NCBI RefSeq assembly: GCF_016775155.1 | Contig: NZ_JAEUGD010000066.1 | Coordinates: forward strand, 904,833 to 968,832 | Reading direction: 5' to 3' | DNA: 64,000 bases | Source of the DNA: Fulvivirga marina | GTDB lineage: Bacteria; Bacteroidota; Bacteroidia; Cytophagales; Cyclobacteriaceae | Shown here: one piece after another, positions 1 through 9,174 of the stretch | How positions within the stretch are numbered: the stretch's first letter is position 1 | Layout: each line of letters opens with the position of its first letter | The notes under the pieces: model-generated | Database searches by the model: none | The model's input: only the letters and a program-made list of their open reading frames with translations | What the model was told of the DNA's origin: nothing | Program-made: the position numbers and the translations under genes

Positions 1-2
1 GC

Positions 3-3000
3 ACCATTACTACGGCTACTGATCAAATCACAGGCATCAACCTCAGCGGACTGGGTGATGGTACAATAACCTTATCAATAACACTTACTGACGCTGCCGG
101 GAATACAGGAAGCCCAGCAACCGATACAGAAACCAAAGATACTACGGTACCTTCAGGCTATTCGGTAACTATAGATCAAAGCCCCATAAACTCGGGCAAT
201 CAAAATGCGGTAAGTTTCACTTTTGCAGGAGCGGAAACAGGTACTACTTACAATTACACTTTCAGCAGTTCAGGTGGTGGTACCAACGTAACAGGATCAG
301 GAACGATAGTAACCGCAACAGACCAGATCACCGGAATTAACCTGAGTGGGCTTGGCGATGGTACTATAACACTCTCTGTTACCCTCACCGATGGAGGCGG
401 CAATACAGGAAGCCCGGCTACGGATACGGAGATAAAGGACAGTACTGCTCCCTCCGGTTACTCTGCAGCTATAGACCAATCCACGATCAATCAGACTAAT
501 GAGACCGCAGTAAGCTTCACTTTTGCCGGAGCTGAAACAGGAGCTACTTATAACTACACCTTAAGCAGTTCAGGCGGTGGTACGAACGTAACAGGATCCG
601 GCACCATTGTAACTGCCACAGATCAAATCTTAGGAATTGATCTTAGCGGACTGGGCGATGGTACCATAACCTTATCAGTAACGCTCACTGACACTAATAG
701 CAATACAGGAAGTCCTGCCACCGATACCAAAACAAAAGACACAGCAGCACCGTCAGGATATTCAGTCACTATAGATCAAAGCCCAATCAACTCGGGCAAC
801 GAAACCGCTGTAAGCTTTACTTTTGCAGGTGCAGAAACAGGTACTACTTACAACTATACCTTCAGCAGCTCTGGCGGTGGTACTAACGTAGCCGGGTCAG
901 GGACTATAGTTACAGCTACTGACCAGATCACCGGTATTAACCTCAGCGGACTCGGTGATGGTACAATAACCTTATCAGTAACCCTAACCGATGCCATTGG
1001 AAATATTGGAAGCCCTGCTACTGATACAGAAACAAAAGAAACTGTACCTCCTACCGGATATTCTGTAGTGATAGATCAAAGCCCGATCAATAATGCTAAC
1101 CAAAGTGCTGTAAGCTTCACTTTTACCGGAGCTGAAGTGGGCGCTACATATAACTATACGTTCAGCAGTTCAGGGGGTGGTACGAACGTAACCGGTTCAG
1201 GTACCATAGCTACCGCCACTGACCAGATCACGGGTATTAACCTCAGCGGACTCGGTGACGGTACTATAACGTTATCCGTAACACTTACCGATACTAATGG
1301 CAATACGGGAACCCCTACTACAGATACTGAAACTAAAGACACCTCAGCTCCTGTCGGATATTCTGTAGTGATAGATCAAAGCCCGATTAATAATGCTAAC
1401 CAAAGTACTGTAAGCTTCACTTTTGCCGGGGCAGAAGTGGGTGCTACATATAACTACACGTTCAGCAGTTCAGGCGGTGGCACGAATGTAACCGGTTCAG
1501 GTACCATAGCTACAGCCACTGACCAGATCACGGGTGTTAATCTTAGCGGATTAGGAGACGGAACCGTTACCCTGACCATAACTCTAACAGACACTAACGG
1601 CAATACAGGAAGTGCTGCAACTGACACTGAGACTAAAGATACTGTTGCTCCTACCGGATATTCAGTAGTAATAGACCAAAGTCCTATAAACTCTGTTAAC
1701 CAAACCGCTGTCAGCTATACTTTTTCCGGGGCAGAAATAGGAGCCACCTATAACTACACATTTAGCAGTTCTGGTGGCGGCACTAACGTAACCGGTTCAG
1801 GCACTATTGCAACAGCGATTGACCAGATCTCCGGAATTGACCTCAGTGGACTAGGTGACGGTACTATAACACTTACAGTAACACTTACTGACAGCAATGG
1901 CAATACAGGTAGTGCTGCCACTGATACAGAGACTAAAGAAACCGTACCTCCTACCGGATATTCAGTAGTGATAGACCAAAGCCCCATAAATACTACGAAC
2001 CAGGCTGCGATAAGCTTTACTTTTGCAGGAGCAGAAGTTGGAGCTACCTACAACTATATCTTCAGCAGCTCTGGTGGCGGCACGAACGTAACAGGCTCAG
2101 GCATCATTGCTACGGCTACTGATCAGATTACGGGTATTGACCTGAGCGGACTGGGTGATGGCACAATTACCCTTACTGTAACCCTTACAGACACCAACGG
2201 AAACACGGGAAGCGCTGCCACCGATACAGAGACAAAAGACACCTCTGCTCCTACAGGATACTCAGTGGCTTTTGACCAGGCAGCAGCAAATGCAGGCAAC
2301 AGTACAGCAATAAGTTTCACCTTTGCAGGAGCTGAAGTTGGTACAACCTACAATTATACTATTAGCAGTTCAGGCGGAGGCACCAATGTTACTGGTTCAG
2401 GCACCATTAGTACGGCTACAGATCAAATCACTGGAATAGACGTGAGTGGCCTGGGCGATGGTACGCTTACGCTATCAGTCACCTTAACAGATAACACTGG
2501 TAATACAGGTGTGACTGCTACGGATAATATCACTAAAGACACTGGTATTCCTTCAGGGTACGCAGTCTCCATTGACCTTCTTGGGGAAACCATAATCAAT
2601 ACGGTCAATCAGACCATAATAGAATTTTCTGCTACCGGACTTGAAGTCGGCACTACCCTGAATTATACCTTTACCAGCGATGGAGGAGGTACACCGGTGT
2701 CCGGAACAGAAACCGTTACTTCTACATCAGAACAGTTTAATAATAGTGGTGCCGGATATGATTTGAGTGGTCTTACTGATGGTACCATAACACTTACCAT
2801 TAGCCTAACCGATGGAGTAGGAAATACAGGTTCAAATGCAACTACAACAGAAACCAAAGATGCAGGACCTCCTTCAGGATACTCTGTAGCCTGGGATGAT
2901 ATCCTTATCAATGCTTCTGAAGCCCCAACGGCAACATTTACGGTTTCAGGTGCAGAAATAGGTTCCACAATCAACAATACTGTTAGCAGTTCAGGCGATG

Positions 3001-4985
3001 GAAACACAGCCACAGTATCAAACCCAACGGTAGTGTCCAGCAGCACCCAGGTAGTGATGATAGACGTAAGCTCACTAACAGATGGTGTGCTAACGGTACA
3101 AGTATCACTTACAGACGGAGGTAGTAATACTGGTAGTGTTGTAAGTGATAATTCTGCGACATTAGATCAAACAGCTCCTTCAGGCTACACAGTTGCTATA
3201 GATCAGGCCAGCATTAATGCCGGCAATGTGACGACAGCCAGCTTTACCTTTGCAGGAGCCGAAGTTGGAGCCACTTACAACTATACCTTCAGCAGCACTG
3301 GCGGAGGTACAAATGTGACTGGTACAGGGATTGTTGGTTCTGCCTCTGACCAGATTACCGGAATTGACCTGAGCGGACTGGGAGATGGTACGCTTACACT
3401 ATCTGTAACCCTTACCGACCCTGCCGGGAACACTGGATCTCCGGCAACAGATACGGTGGATAAAGACGCTTCAGCACCGGTATTTATCTCTGTAGATGAT
3501 AATGGAGGTGATAACTCATACAGATCAGGCGAGAGCCTGACCATAGTAGCTGATCTTGGAGAATCAGGGCTAACAGTAACCGTAGACCTTTCTGTAATTA
3601 ACTCAGGACTAAGTGGTACTGCGGCCATGACTGACAACGGCGATGGTACTTATAGTGTTACTATCGCAGATGTTGATGCGTCGGGCAATATGGTTGAGGG
3701 TGCAGCTATTGCTGTTCCTCTTACTGCTACTGACGCCTCCAGCAATCAGCAGACAGATAATAGTCTGATACTCAATCTGGATAAAACTGCACCTGCCGGC
3801 TATACTGTTACCATAGACCAAGCTGATATTAACATAGGGAATCAAAATGCTGTTAGCTTTACCTTTGCCGGAGCTGAAACAGGCGCTACCTACAACTTTA
3901 CATTCAGCAGTTCGGGTGGCGGTACCAATATAACGGGTTCAGGAACAATAGCATCAGCAAGTGATCAGGTTACAGGTATTGACCTGAGCGGGTTACCGGA
4001 TGGTACAATCACCCTAAGTGTGACCCTTACCGATGTTGCAGGTAATGTGGGAGCACCAGCCACAGATAATATCAACAAAATGGCTGCAAGCATTCAGTTC
4101 AGTACGAGTAATAGTACCGGCAGTGAATCTGTAGCAAGTGCCAGTTTACAAATAGAACTGTCTGTACCCAGTGCTCAAAATGTTACCGTTGACTATACAG
4201 TAGGCGGCACAGCCACTAACAATGGAACGGATTACATGTTACTGGACGGTACATTTACTATCAATGCCGGCAACCAAAGTGGTAGTATTAACATCTCCGG
4301 CATAGTGGATGATCTGCTTATTGAGGGAGATGAAACAATTGTGGTCACTTTGAGCAACCCTTCCAATGCTGCACTTGGTGCTATTACAGTTCATACCTAT
4401 ACCATTATAGATAATGATGCAAAACAACCTCAGGTTATCACTTTTGCAGCAATTCCTGACGTAACTCTGGGTCAAGGGCCTGTACAACTTCAGGCTACCG
4501 GTGGTGATTCAGGAGAGCCTGTTACTTTTACTATCACTACGCAGCCGGCTACCGGTGTAGCCACGCTATCAAACGGCACCGTTATAATAGAAGGGGTAGG
4601 TACAGTTTCAGTTACAGCCAGCCAGGATGGAAACGACTTTTATGAACCGGCAGAAGATGTCACAAGAACTTTCGAGATTTTACCTAACGAACTTTTCCTG
4701 CCTACTCTATTCAGTCCTAACAATGATCAAAGTAATGATCGCTTTTTGCTTCGCGGAGGTGGCGATATAACAGAGATTAAGCTAAGCATTTTTGACAGGG
4801 AGGGCAATCTGGTATATAGCTCCAATAGCATAGCAGAATTGACCCAATCAGGATGGGATGGCACCAATGAAGGGACCAAACAGCCTCAAGGGGCTTATGT
4901 TTGGGTAGTAAGAGGAAGCTTCTCCAATGGAGCTCCAATATTAATTAATGGTAAAAACACTGGTATAATCCGTTTAGCCAGATGA
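3..4985 (+). CDS. Giant repeat adhesin with T9SS type B sorting domain (5' end outside window)
   Basis: The frame is open from the left edge (first full codon at base 3), giving 1660 visible residues; the true start lies upstream. Most of it is a tandem array of roughly 100-residue Ig-like repeats, each with a GYSV..IDQ start, a GAExGATYNYTFSSSGGGTN core and an LSGLGDGTITL segment. Eight consecutive units from about base 171 to 2571 are spaced by 300 bp, then diverged units follow. After these come a different Ig-like segment (about bases 3480-3790), a last repeat, a Calx-beta domain (visible residues about 1362-1473, with a DGTFTINAG strand and an EGDETIVVTL motif), another Ig-like domain and a CHU_C/gliding-associated C-terminal domain (about 1561-1660, FSPNNDQSNDRF). 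That last domain marks export by type IX secretion. The likely role is a cell-surface or secreted adhesin. It overlaps or abuts the PorP/SprF gene downstream. Confidence 0.9.
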   Translation, partial: TITTATDQITGINLSGLGDGTITLSITLTDAAGNTGSPATDTETKDTTVPSGYSVTIDQSPINSGNQNAVSFTFAGAETGTTYNYTFSSSGGGTNVTGSGTIVTATDQITGINLSGLGDGTITLSVTLTDGGGNTGSPATDTEIKDSTAPSGYSAAIDQSTINQTNETAVSFTFAGAETGATYNYTLSSSGGGTNVTGSGTIVTATDQILGIDLSGLGDGTITLSVTLTDTNSNTGSPATDTKTKDTAAPSGYSVTIDQSPINSGNETAVSFTFAGAETGTTYNYTFSSSGGGTNVAGSGTIVTATDQITGINLSGLGDGTITLSVTLTDAIGNIGSPATDTETKETVPPTGYSVVIDQSPINNANQSAVSFTFTGAEVGATYNYTFSSSGGGTNVTGSGTIATATDQITGINLSGLGDGTITLSVTLTDTNGNTGTPTTDTETKDTSAPVGYSVVIDQSPINNANQSTVSFTFAGAEVGATYNYTFSSSGGGTNVTGSGTIATATDQITGVNLSGLGDGTVTLTITLTDTNGNTGSAATDTETKDTVAPTGYSVVIDQSPINSVNQTAVSYTFSGAEIGATYNYTFSSSGGGTNVTGSGTIATAIDQISGIDLSGLGDGTITLTVTLTDSNGNTGSAATDTETKETVPPTGYSVVIDQSPINTTNQAAISFTFAGAEVGATYNYIFSSSGGGTNVTGSGIIATATDQITGIDLSGLGDGTITLTVTLTDTNGNTGSAATDTETKDTSAPTGYSVAFDQAAANAGNSTAISFTFAGAEVGTTYNYTISSSGGGTNVTGSGTISTATDQITGIDVSGLGDGTLTLSVTLTDNTGNTGVTATDNITKDTGIPSGYAVSIDLLGETIINTVNQTIIEFSATGLEVGTTLNYTFTSDGGGTPVSGTETVTSTSEQFNNSGAGYDLSGLTDGTITLTISLTDGVGNTGSNATTTETKDAGPPSGYSVAWDDILINASEAPTATFTVSGAEIGSTINNTVSSSGDGNTATVSNPTVVSSSTQVVMIDVSSLTDGVLTVQVSLTDGGSNTGSVVSDNSATLDQTAPSGYTVAIDQASINAGNVTTASFTFAGAEVGATYNYTFSSTGGGTNVTGTGIVGSASDQITGIDLSGLGDGTLTLSVTLTDPAGNTGSPATDTVDKDASAPVFISVDDNGGDNSYRSGESLTIVADLGESGLTVTVDLSVINSGLSGTAAMTDNGDGTYSVTIADVDASGNMVEGAAIAVPLTATDASSNQQTDNSLILNLDKTAPAGYTVTIDQADINIGNQNAVSFTFAGAETGATYNFTFSSSGGGTNITGSGTIASASDQVTGIDLSGLPDGTITLSVTLTDVAGNVGAPATDNINKMAASIQFSTSNSTGSESVASASLQIELSVPSAQNVTVDYTVGGTATNNGTDYMLLDGTFTINAGNQSGSINISGIVDDLLIEGDETIVVTLSNPSNAALGAITVHTYTIIDNDAKQPQVITFAAIPDVTLGQGPVQLQATGGDSGEPVTFTITTQPATGVATLSNGTVIIEGVGTVSVTASQDGNDFYEPAEDVTRTFEILPNELFLPTLFSPNNDQSNDRFLLRGGGDITEIKLSIFDREGNLVYSSNSIAELTQSGWDGTNEGTKQPQGAYVWVVRGSFSNGAPILINGKNTGIIRLAR
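171..2570 (+). repeat. Tandem array of 300-bp coding repeats
   Basis: The phrase ATAGAYCAA recurs at 171, 471, 771, 1071, 1371, 1671 and 1971, a fixed 300-bp period, with a diverged unit at 2271. Units keep the protein sequence but differ at many third codon positions, so the array is old and held by selection on protein rather than recently amplified. Later units (from about 2571, 2880, 3180 and 3790) have altered lengths. The array continues beyond the left edge. Confidence 0.95.
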
Positions 4986-5020
4986 TAAGTTTTATAGCAA
5001 GAAATGATAATTACATAAGT

Positions 5021-6607
5021 ATGATGTTCTTTAAAAAATTTTCCATCCTGTTTATAATGATACTGATGTTATTCAGTAACGTTCAGGCACAGGAGCCTAA
5101 CTTTTCTATGTATCATTACGCCCCATTTTTCACCAATCCGGGACAGATAGGAGCAGTAAAGGATGCACGCTTAATGTTGAATTATAGAAATCAGGCCATA
5201 GAGTCGGGTGATAATTTCCGTACTTCATCACTGTCAGGTTACTATCCTGTGTTTATCGGAAACCACAAGTTAGTGATAGCAGGTAACTTCCTTAATGATC
5301 AGGCATCAGATTTTGTCAGTACCAATGGAGGACTAATAGGCGTTGCCTACAGCATCCAGATTTCCTCCTATTCCGCCTTAAGCCTGGGCTTACAGGGCGG
5401 GTATTTTCAAAGGAAAACAGATGGGGATTTCACTACAGATGATCAGTTTGTAAATGGTGCCTTTGACCCTACCATAGTATCTGGTGATGCTGTATTAAAC
5501 CAAAGCAAGAGCTATCCGACACTGAGTGGAGGGATATATTACCAACTAAGTGATGAATCGGGTAGAGACAAAGCTTTTATAGGGGCATCTATTTTCAATG
5601 CTACCGAACCTAATATATCCTTTGCAGACGTGGAGGACGACAACCTGCCATTGAGCCTGAAGGCTACGGCAGGCTACCGAGTTTATCAGGGAATGAAATT
5701 TTCCGTTATGCCTACCTTAAGATGGGTAAACCAAGCGGATAATAATTTCTTTAATTTGGGGTCAAGGTTTGGCTATGAGCTCGAAAGCACTGATGAAGGG
5801 CCGAAAGGTATAGCCTTGGGCTTATGGTACAACACCAATGACCTAGGGATATTCTCTATAGCTTATGAACAGCCAAAATTTACGGTTGGCGTTAGCTATG
5901 ATCTTCCTGTTGGTGATGAATTGAAAACCGGTAAGAACGGTACTTTTGAACTTGCTATTTCATTCAGACTAAAACGTAGGACCAAAGCATATGTACCTCA
6001 AAAAATATCGCCTCCAGCAAAAACCTCTACAACTACTCAAGAAGAACCCGATGTAGTAGAGGAAGAAACACCAACAGAAGAGATCAGTGAGTCGATCGAA
6101 GAAGAACAAGTGGATGAAGAGGTGGAGCAACCCGAAACGGAAGAAGAACAACCAGAGGAAGACCATAATGACTCTCCCCAAGAGACAGAAACTATTGAAG
6201 AAAGTGTAGGGGATCAGGTGAATAGCGACAATACTGTAACAGCTAGCCCTGAATTAACTCCTGAGGAGAAAAAAATACTCGAAGAAACTGTAAAATTTGA
6301 ACTTAACTCTGATCAGCTGACACCTGAATCAAAGGAATTTCTCGATAAGATAGTTTCTTTACTTAAAAACAAAGAACATTTTAACATAGAATTAACTGGG
6401 TATACTTGTGACCTGGGCGATGAAAAAACAAATTATGAATTGTCTGGAAACAGGGCTGATATTGTGAGTCAATACCTAATAAAAAATGGTGTTGCCACAG
6501 ACAGGCTTACTGTTAAAGCGGGTGGCGAAAGCAACCCCGTGGCTAATAATAGTACTGAAGAAAACAGAAGAAAGAACAGAAGAGTAGAATTCAAAGTGAT
6601 ATACTAA
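5021..6607 (+). CDS. PorP/SprF-family T9SS membrane protein fused to OmpA C-terminal domain
   Basis: The protein has a signal peptide (MMFFKKFSILFIMILMLF...QAQ), then a PorP/SprF-type beta-barrel domain (about residues 25-320, NFSMYHYAPFFTNPGQIG start). A Glu-rich acidic linker follows (about 330-415), then an OmpA-like peptidoglycan-binding domain (about 414-528; VKFELNSDQL, ELSGNRADIVSQYL, ENRRKNRRVEF). PorP/SprF proteins sit in the outer membrane and work with type B T9SS cargo; the OmpA domain would tie this one to peptidoglycan. An in-frame ATG at 4982 overlaps the adhesin stop as ATGA and could be the start, but the signal peptide begins at 5021. The pairing with the upstream adhesin suggests a dedicated secretion or anchoring partner. 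Confidence 0.85.
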   Translation: MMFFKKFSILFIMILMLFSNVQAQEPNFSMYHYAPFFTNPGQIGAVKDARLMLNYRNQAIESGDNFRTSSLSGYYPVFIGNHKLVIAGNFLNDQASDFVSTNGGLIGVAYSIQISSYSALSLGLQGGYFQRKTDGDFTTDDQFVNGAFDPTIVSGDAVLNQSKSYPTLSGGIYYQLSDESGRDKAFIGASIFNATEPNISFADVEDDNLPLSLKATAGYRVYQGMKFSVMPTLRWVNQADNNFFNLGSRFGYELESTDEGPKGIALGLWYNTNDLGIFSIAYEQPKFTVGVSYDLPVGDELKTGKNGTFELAISFRLKRRTKAYVPQKISPPAKTSTTTQEEPDVVEEETPTEEISESIEEEQVDEEVEQPETEEEQPEEDHNDSPQETETIEESVGDQVNSDNTVTASPELTPEEKKILEETVKFELNSDQLTPESKEFLDKIVSLLKNKEHFNIELTGYTCDLGDEKTNYELSGNRADIVSQYLIKNGVATDRLTVKAGGESNPVANNSTEENRRKNRRVEFKVIY

Positions 6608-6758
6608 CTAGTATAAAACAAGCTGTATTATAAGCAAATATAGTCGTCATTCTAAACTTTTAGCACCACCTTGAGTTTAAAAGTGACGGCTGGCTTAAAA
6701 GCCAGCTCTGCTTAATTGAAATGTACAGGCCATGGAGATAATAATTTAAAAGTGAACA

Positions 6759-7481
6759 TTGATCATTTTGAAACCTTTCCATAGCATCTTAAGCTTGCTT
6801 GTCGTATTGGTACTGACAGGATGTGACTGCCAATATGAGATATCAGGGGTTGTATTGGACGAAGCTTCCAAACTTCCAATACAAAATGTTGCCATTGGTC
6901 AAACAGATACTACTGACCTGGACAAACCTTTTAACCAGAAAATCTTCACTAAAAAGTATGGGAAATTTGATTTTAGAGAGGTTGCTCAATCATGCGATGA
7001 GGTTACTCTATATTTCTCACACCAAGAGTATTTTACTGAAAAAGTAACACTCCCTAACAACAGCAATGCCACCATTTACCTTAGCCGCAAAAGAAAAACT
7101 AACTCATTTTTCGATCGGCAAAGGGAGTATAAGATTAAAAACCTGACAAAGAAAAATGACTCTCCATCATCCATGAACGATACAACTATGTGCAGCACAT
7201 GGAATCTGACGGAAAAACAAGTAAGGGTAATCATTGGCAATGCAAAGGAAATAGACGGCCCTAAGTGGCATTATAAGTTTGAACACCTTCCCTGCCGGGT
7301 AACAGGGGAACTAGTTCAAAATACTAAAAAATACCTCCTTTCCATTAATAGCGGGGCGTGGTTAACTGTCAGTTCTAATGACACCACATTGATGTATGGA
7401 ATTTTCAGCAACAGCATAGATCCATACTTTGTGTCTTCCGCCTGGACTGAGGGAATCAAAAAACATGAACAATCTAAATAA
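6759..7481 (+). CDS. Lipoprotein with carboxypeptidase-regulatory-like N-terminal domain
   Basis: This is a 240-residue product with no ATG in a suitable position; TTG at 6759 or 6768 must be the start. A hydrophobic leader ends in the lipobox LTGC (Cys about 22), so a membrane lipoprotein is expected. Residues about 25-110 (ISGVVLDEASKLPIQNVAI, then GKFDFREV) match the CarboxypepD_reg-like beta-sandwich common in Bacteroidota. The second half (about 140-235) is unrecognised. It lies 22 bp before the SUFU-domain gene and may share its transcript. Function unknown. Confidence 0.6.
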   Translation: MIILKPFHSILSLLVVLVLTGCDCQYEISGVVLDEASKLPIQNVAIGQTDTTDLDKPFNQKIFTKKYGKFDFREVAQSCDEVTLYFSHQEYFTEKVTLPNNSNATIYLSRKRKTNSFFDRQREYKIKNLTKKNDSPSSMNDTTMCSTWNLTEKQVRVIIGNAKEIDGPKWHYKFEHLPCRVTGELVQNTKKYLLSINSGAWLTVSSNDTTLMYGIFSNSIDPYFVSSAWTEGIKKHEQSK

Positions 7482-7503
7482 ATTACAACCTATACCATAA
7501 GCA

Positions 7504-8616
7504 ATGAGTTTTATAAAGAAAATCTTCTCATCAAAGGAGGCCATTAAAGAGCCCGAAGTTCTCCTGGAAGAGGAGTCTCCATTATGCCCTATCAAAGCAA
7601 TTGTAGAACAAGATGATCGTGTTGCATACTTTTATTTGTGGGGAGCAGACGAAACAAGCTTTGGTGTCAAATCATGCTGGATAAGAAATTTAACACATGC
7701 CCCTGACGAACCTGAAACCAAGCTGATAAATAAAGGGATTCCCCCCATGCTTCCTAAGCAATATTGTAAATTCCCTGATGGCCAGGAAAAGTTAAAGGCA
7801 AGCGACCTGAGCCTTGTTTGGCTTGAAGAAGGTGATGCAGCTGCACTTTTCCTGAAAAAAGAAATATTAGCCATCATCCCATCATGGTCAGGGTTGGAAG
7901 GATTTACCGGGTATGCAAGAGACTGTAAAGGCAACGGATACCTGGCCTGGGAAATAACAAAGGCTAACGAATTGCCTGAACGAGTGGAACAGGCCATTTC
8001 GTGTTGGTTTTCCTGGAGTAGTGAGCTAAACCCCTTCAGACTTGAGCAACCCAGAATACTTGAAGTATACGAAGAGCTGTTGGGTAAAAATGATAAATAT
8101 TACGCCATCGATGGTAACCAATGGCCACCAAAAGGGTTATACCTGAGAAACGGGGCTTCAAAAACCGTATTCGCCACTGTAGGGCTTTCTCTAATACCCA
8201 TGCCATCCGTTGAAATATACGTTGATGACCGATTGGAATATAACCGCATTGAATTAGGGATTATTTTAGACTCGCAACTACAGGAGGATGATTTGCAAAG
8301 TATAGCCGAATGGATTAGCGGCCAATCTTCACTTCCTTGGGATAATATCACTTTTTTGGGAGAAGGTCATACCATAAATTTCCAACCTTTAAACTCTAAG
8401 AAATTTAACAGTGTATTATTGACCAATAAACTAGGAGCTCTCCCCAAAATTGAACTGGGGCAATACCGCAACTCCAGGGTTAATTTTCTATGGATGGTAC
8501 CGATATCCCATATGGAAAGAAAAGAGGTAATAGACAAGGGAAGCGACTCTCTGATTGCAAAACTGAATAAAGTTGGGTCTGCCATCTATTCACTTGACAG
8601 GTCAGAAGTAGTTTAA
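7504..8616 (+). CDS. Suppressor-of-fused (SUFU) domain protein
   Basis: This is a 370-residue soluble protein without signal peptide or membrane segment. The C-terminal half (about 185-365) has the run of features I associate with bacterial SUFU domains, ending in LNSKKFNSVLLT, then FLWMVPISHMERKEVIDKGSD. The N-terminal half (about 25-185) is a conserved-looking but unnamed region. In bacteria SUFU proteins are a known class of immunity proteins in polymorphic toxin systems; no toxin gene is adjacent here, so that role is only a possibility. The family call rests on motif memory. Confidence 0.55.
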   Translation: MSFIKKIFSSKEAIKEPEVLLEEESPLCPIKAIVEQDDRVAYFYLWGADETSFGVKSCWIRNLTHAPDEPETKLINKGIPPMLPKQYCKFPDGQEKLKASDLSLVWLEEGDAAALFLKKEILAIIPSWSGLEGFTGYARDCKGNGYLAWEITKANELPERVEQAISCWFSWSSELNPFRLEQPRILEVYEELLGKNDKYYAIDGNQWPPKGLYLRNGASKTVFATVGLSLIPMPSVEIYVDDRLEYNRIELGIILDSQLQEDDLQSIAEWISGQSSLPWDNITFLGEGHTINFQPLNSKKFNSVLLTNKLGALPKIELGQYRNSRVNFLWMVPISHMERKEVIDKGSDSLIAKLNKVGSAIYSLDRSEVV

Positions 8617-8660
8617 TCACGTTCCTTGCCTATTTCATCGACCTCGATGATAAAAATACT

Positions 8661-8981
8661 TCATCCTTTAATGGGCAAGTTCAATGATTGCTTCCTCTGT
8701 TTCCTTATTATCCACCCCAGTCCTTCTGGCTGATGTACCAGCTCTCCTTCCTGGTTAAACACTAATGATGTTGGAATGGCTGAAATCCATGGGTGAGATC
8801 TTTTTATACTTGACCGCAGTACAGCTGCAAACTCCCTTGTACTCTCTTCTGTAACCCAGAGGAAAAGCCATTGATCATCATTATTTTCAACGGCAGAAGA
8901 TTTTAACCGCTCAGGAGTATCAGTTTCAGAGTCAACGCCCATGAATAACATGTTTGACCTCTTTTGAAGCCCTCTCCTAAA
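8661..8981 (-). pseudogene. Truncated thioredoxin/TlpA-like remnant
   Basis: The frame is open from 8981 (preceded by TAA) to 8661. It encodes LFMGVDSETDTPERLKSSAVENN, then IPTSLVFNQEGELVHQPEG, which matches the second half of TlpA/thioredoxin-like folds, including the cis-Pro loop (AIPTS) and the following strand. The CxxC half is absent and the upstream sequence shows no continuation. The first ATG is at 8951 (96 aa). It is most simply a broken gene end. The stretch 8617-9174 holds no other gene. Confidence 0.4.
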
Positions 8982-9001
8982 TTAGACGAGAAAGGGGGCT
9001 G
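8968..9001. repeat. Imperfect intergenic palindrome
   Basis: AGCCCTCTCC ... GAGAAAGGGGGCT can fold around a TAAATTAGAC centre. It resembles the short intergenic palindromes (CCCTCTCC/GGAGAGGG) that are common in Bacteroidota genomes. It could also act as a weak terminator or processing hairpin. Confidence 0.35.
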
Positions 9002-9174
9002 AAGAACAAAATGATCCGTCGCCTTCCCGAACTCACCATTATATTATTGAAATAAAGAAAACTGAGTATTATTTATGGCCTATAGAGTTATAGAAATACA
9101 CTGTCCTTCTAAAACAGAAATGCACCGAAAATCAAATTCCCGGCGCACCTCACTCTATAAACAGAACAAATTGA

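Noticed and set aside
1154-3637. Several Val/Ser/Pro-rich minus-strand frames opposite the adhesin repeats
   Set aside because: They repeat with the same 300-bp period and are the complement of the coding repeats, not genes.
6608-6758. Intergenic stretch searched for the 73-bp regulatory architecture
   Set aside because: No ATCACTA/TAGTGAT pair is present; the same holds for the other gaps longer than 150 bp outside 11-18.5 kb.
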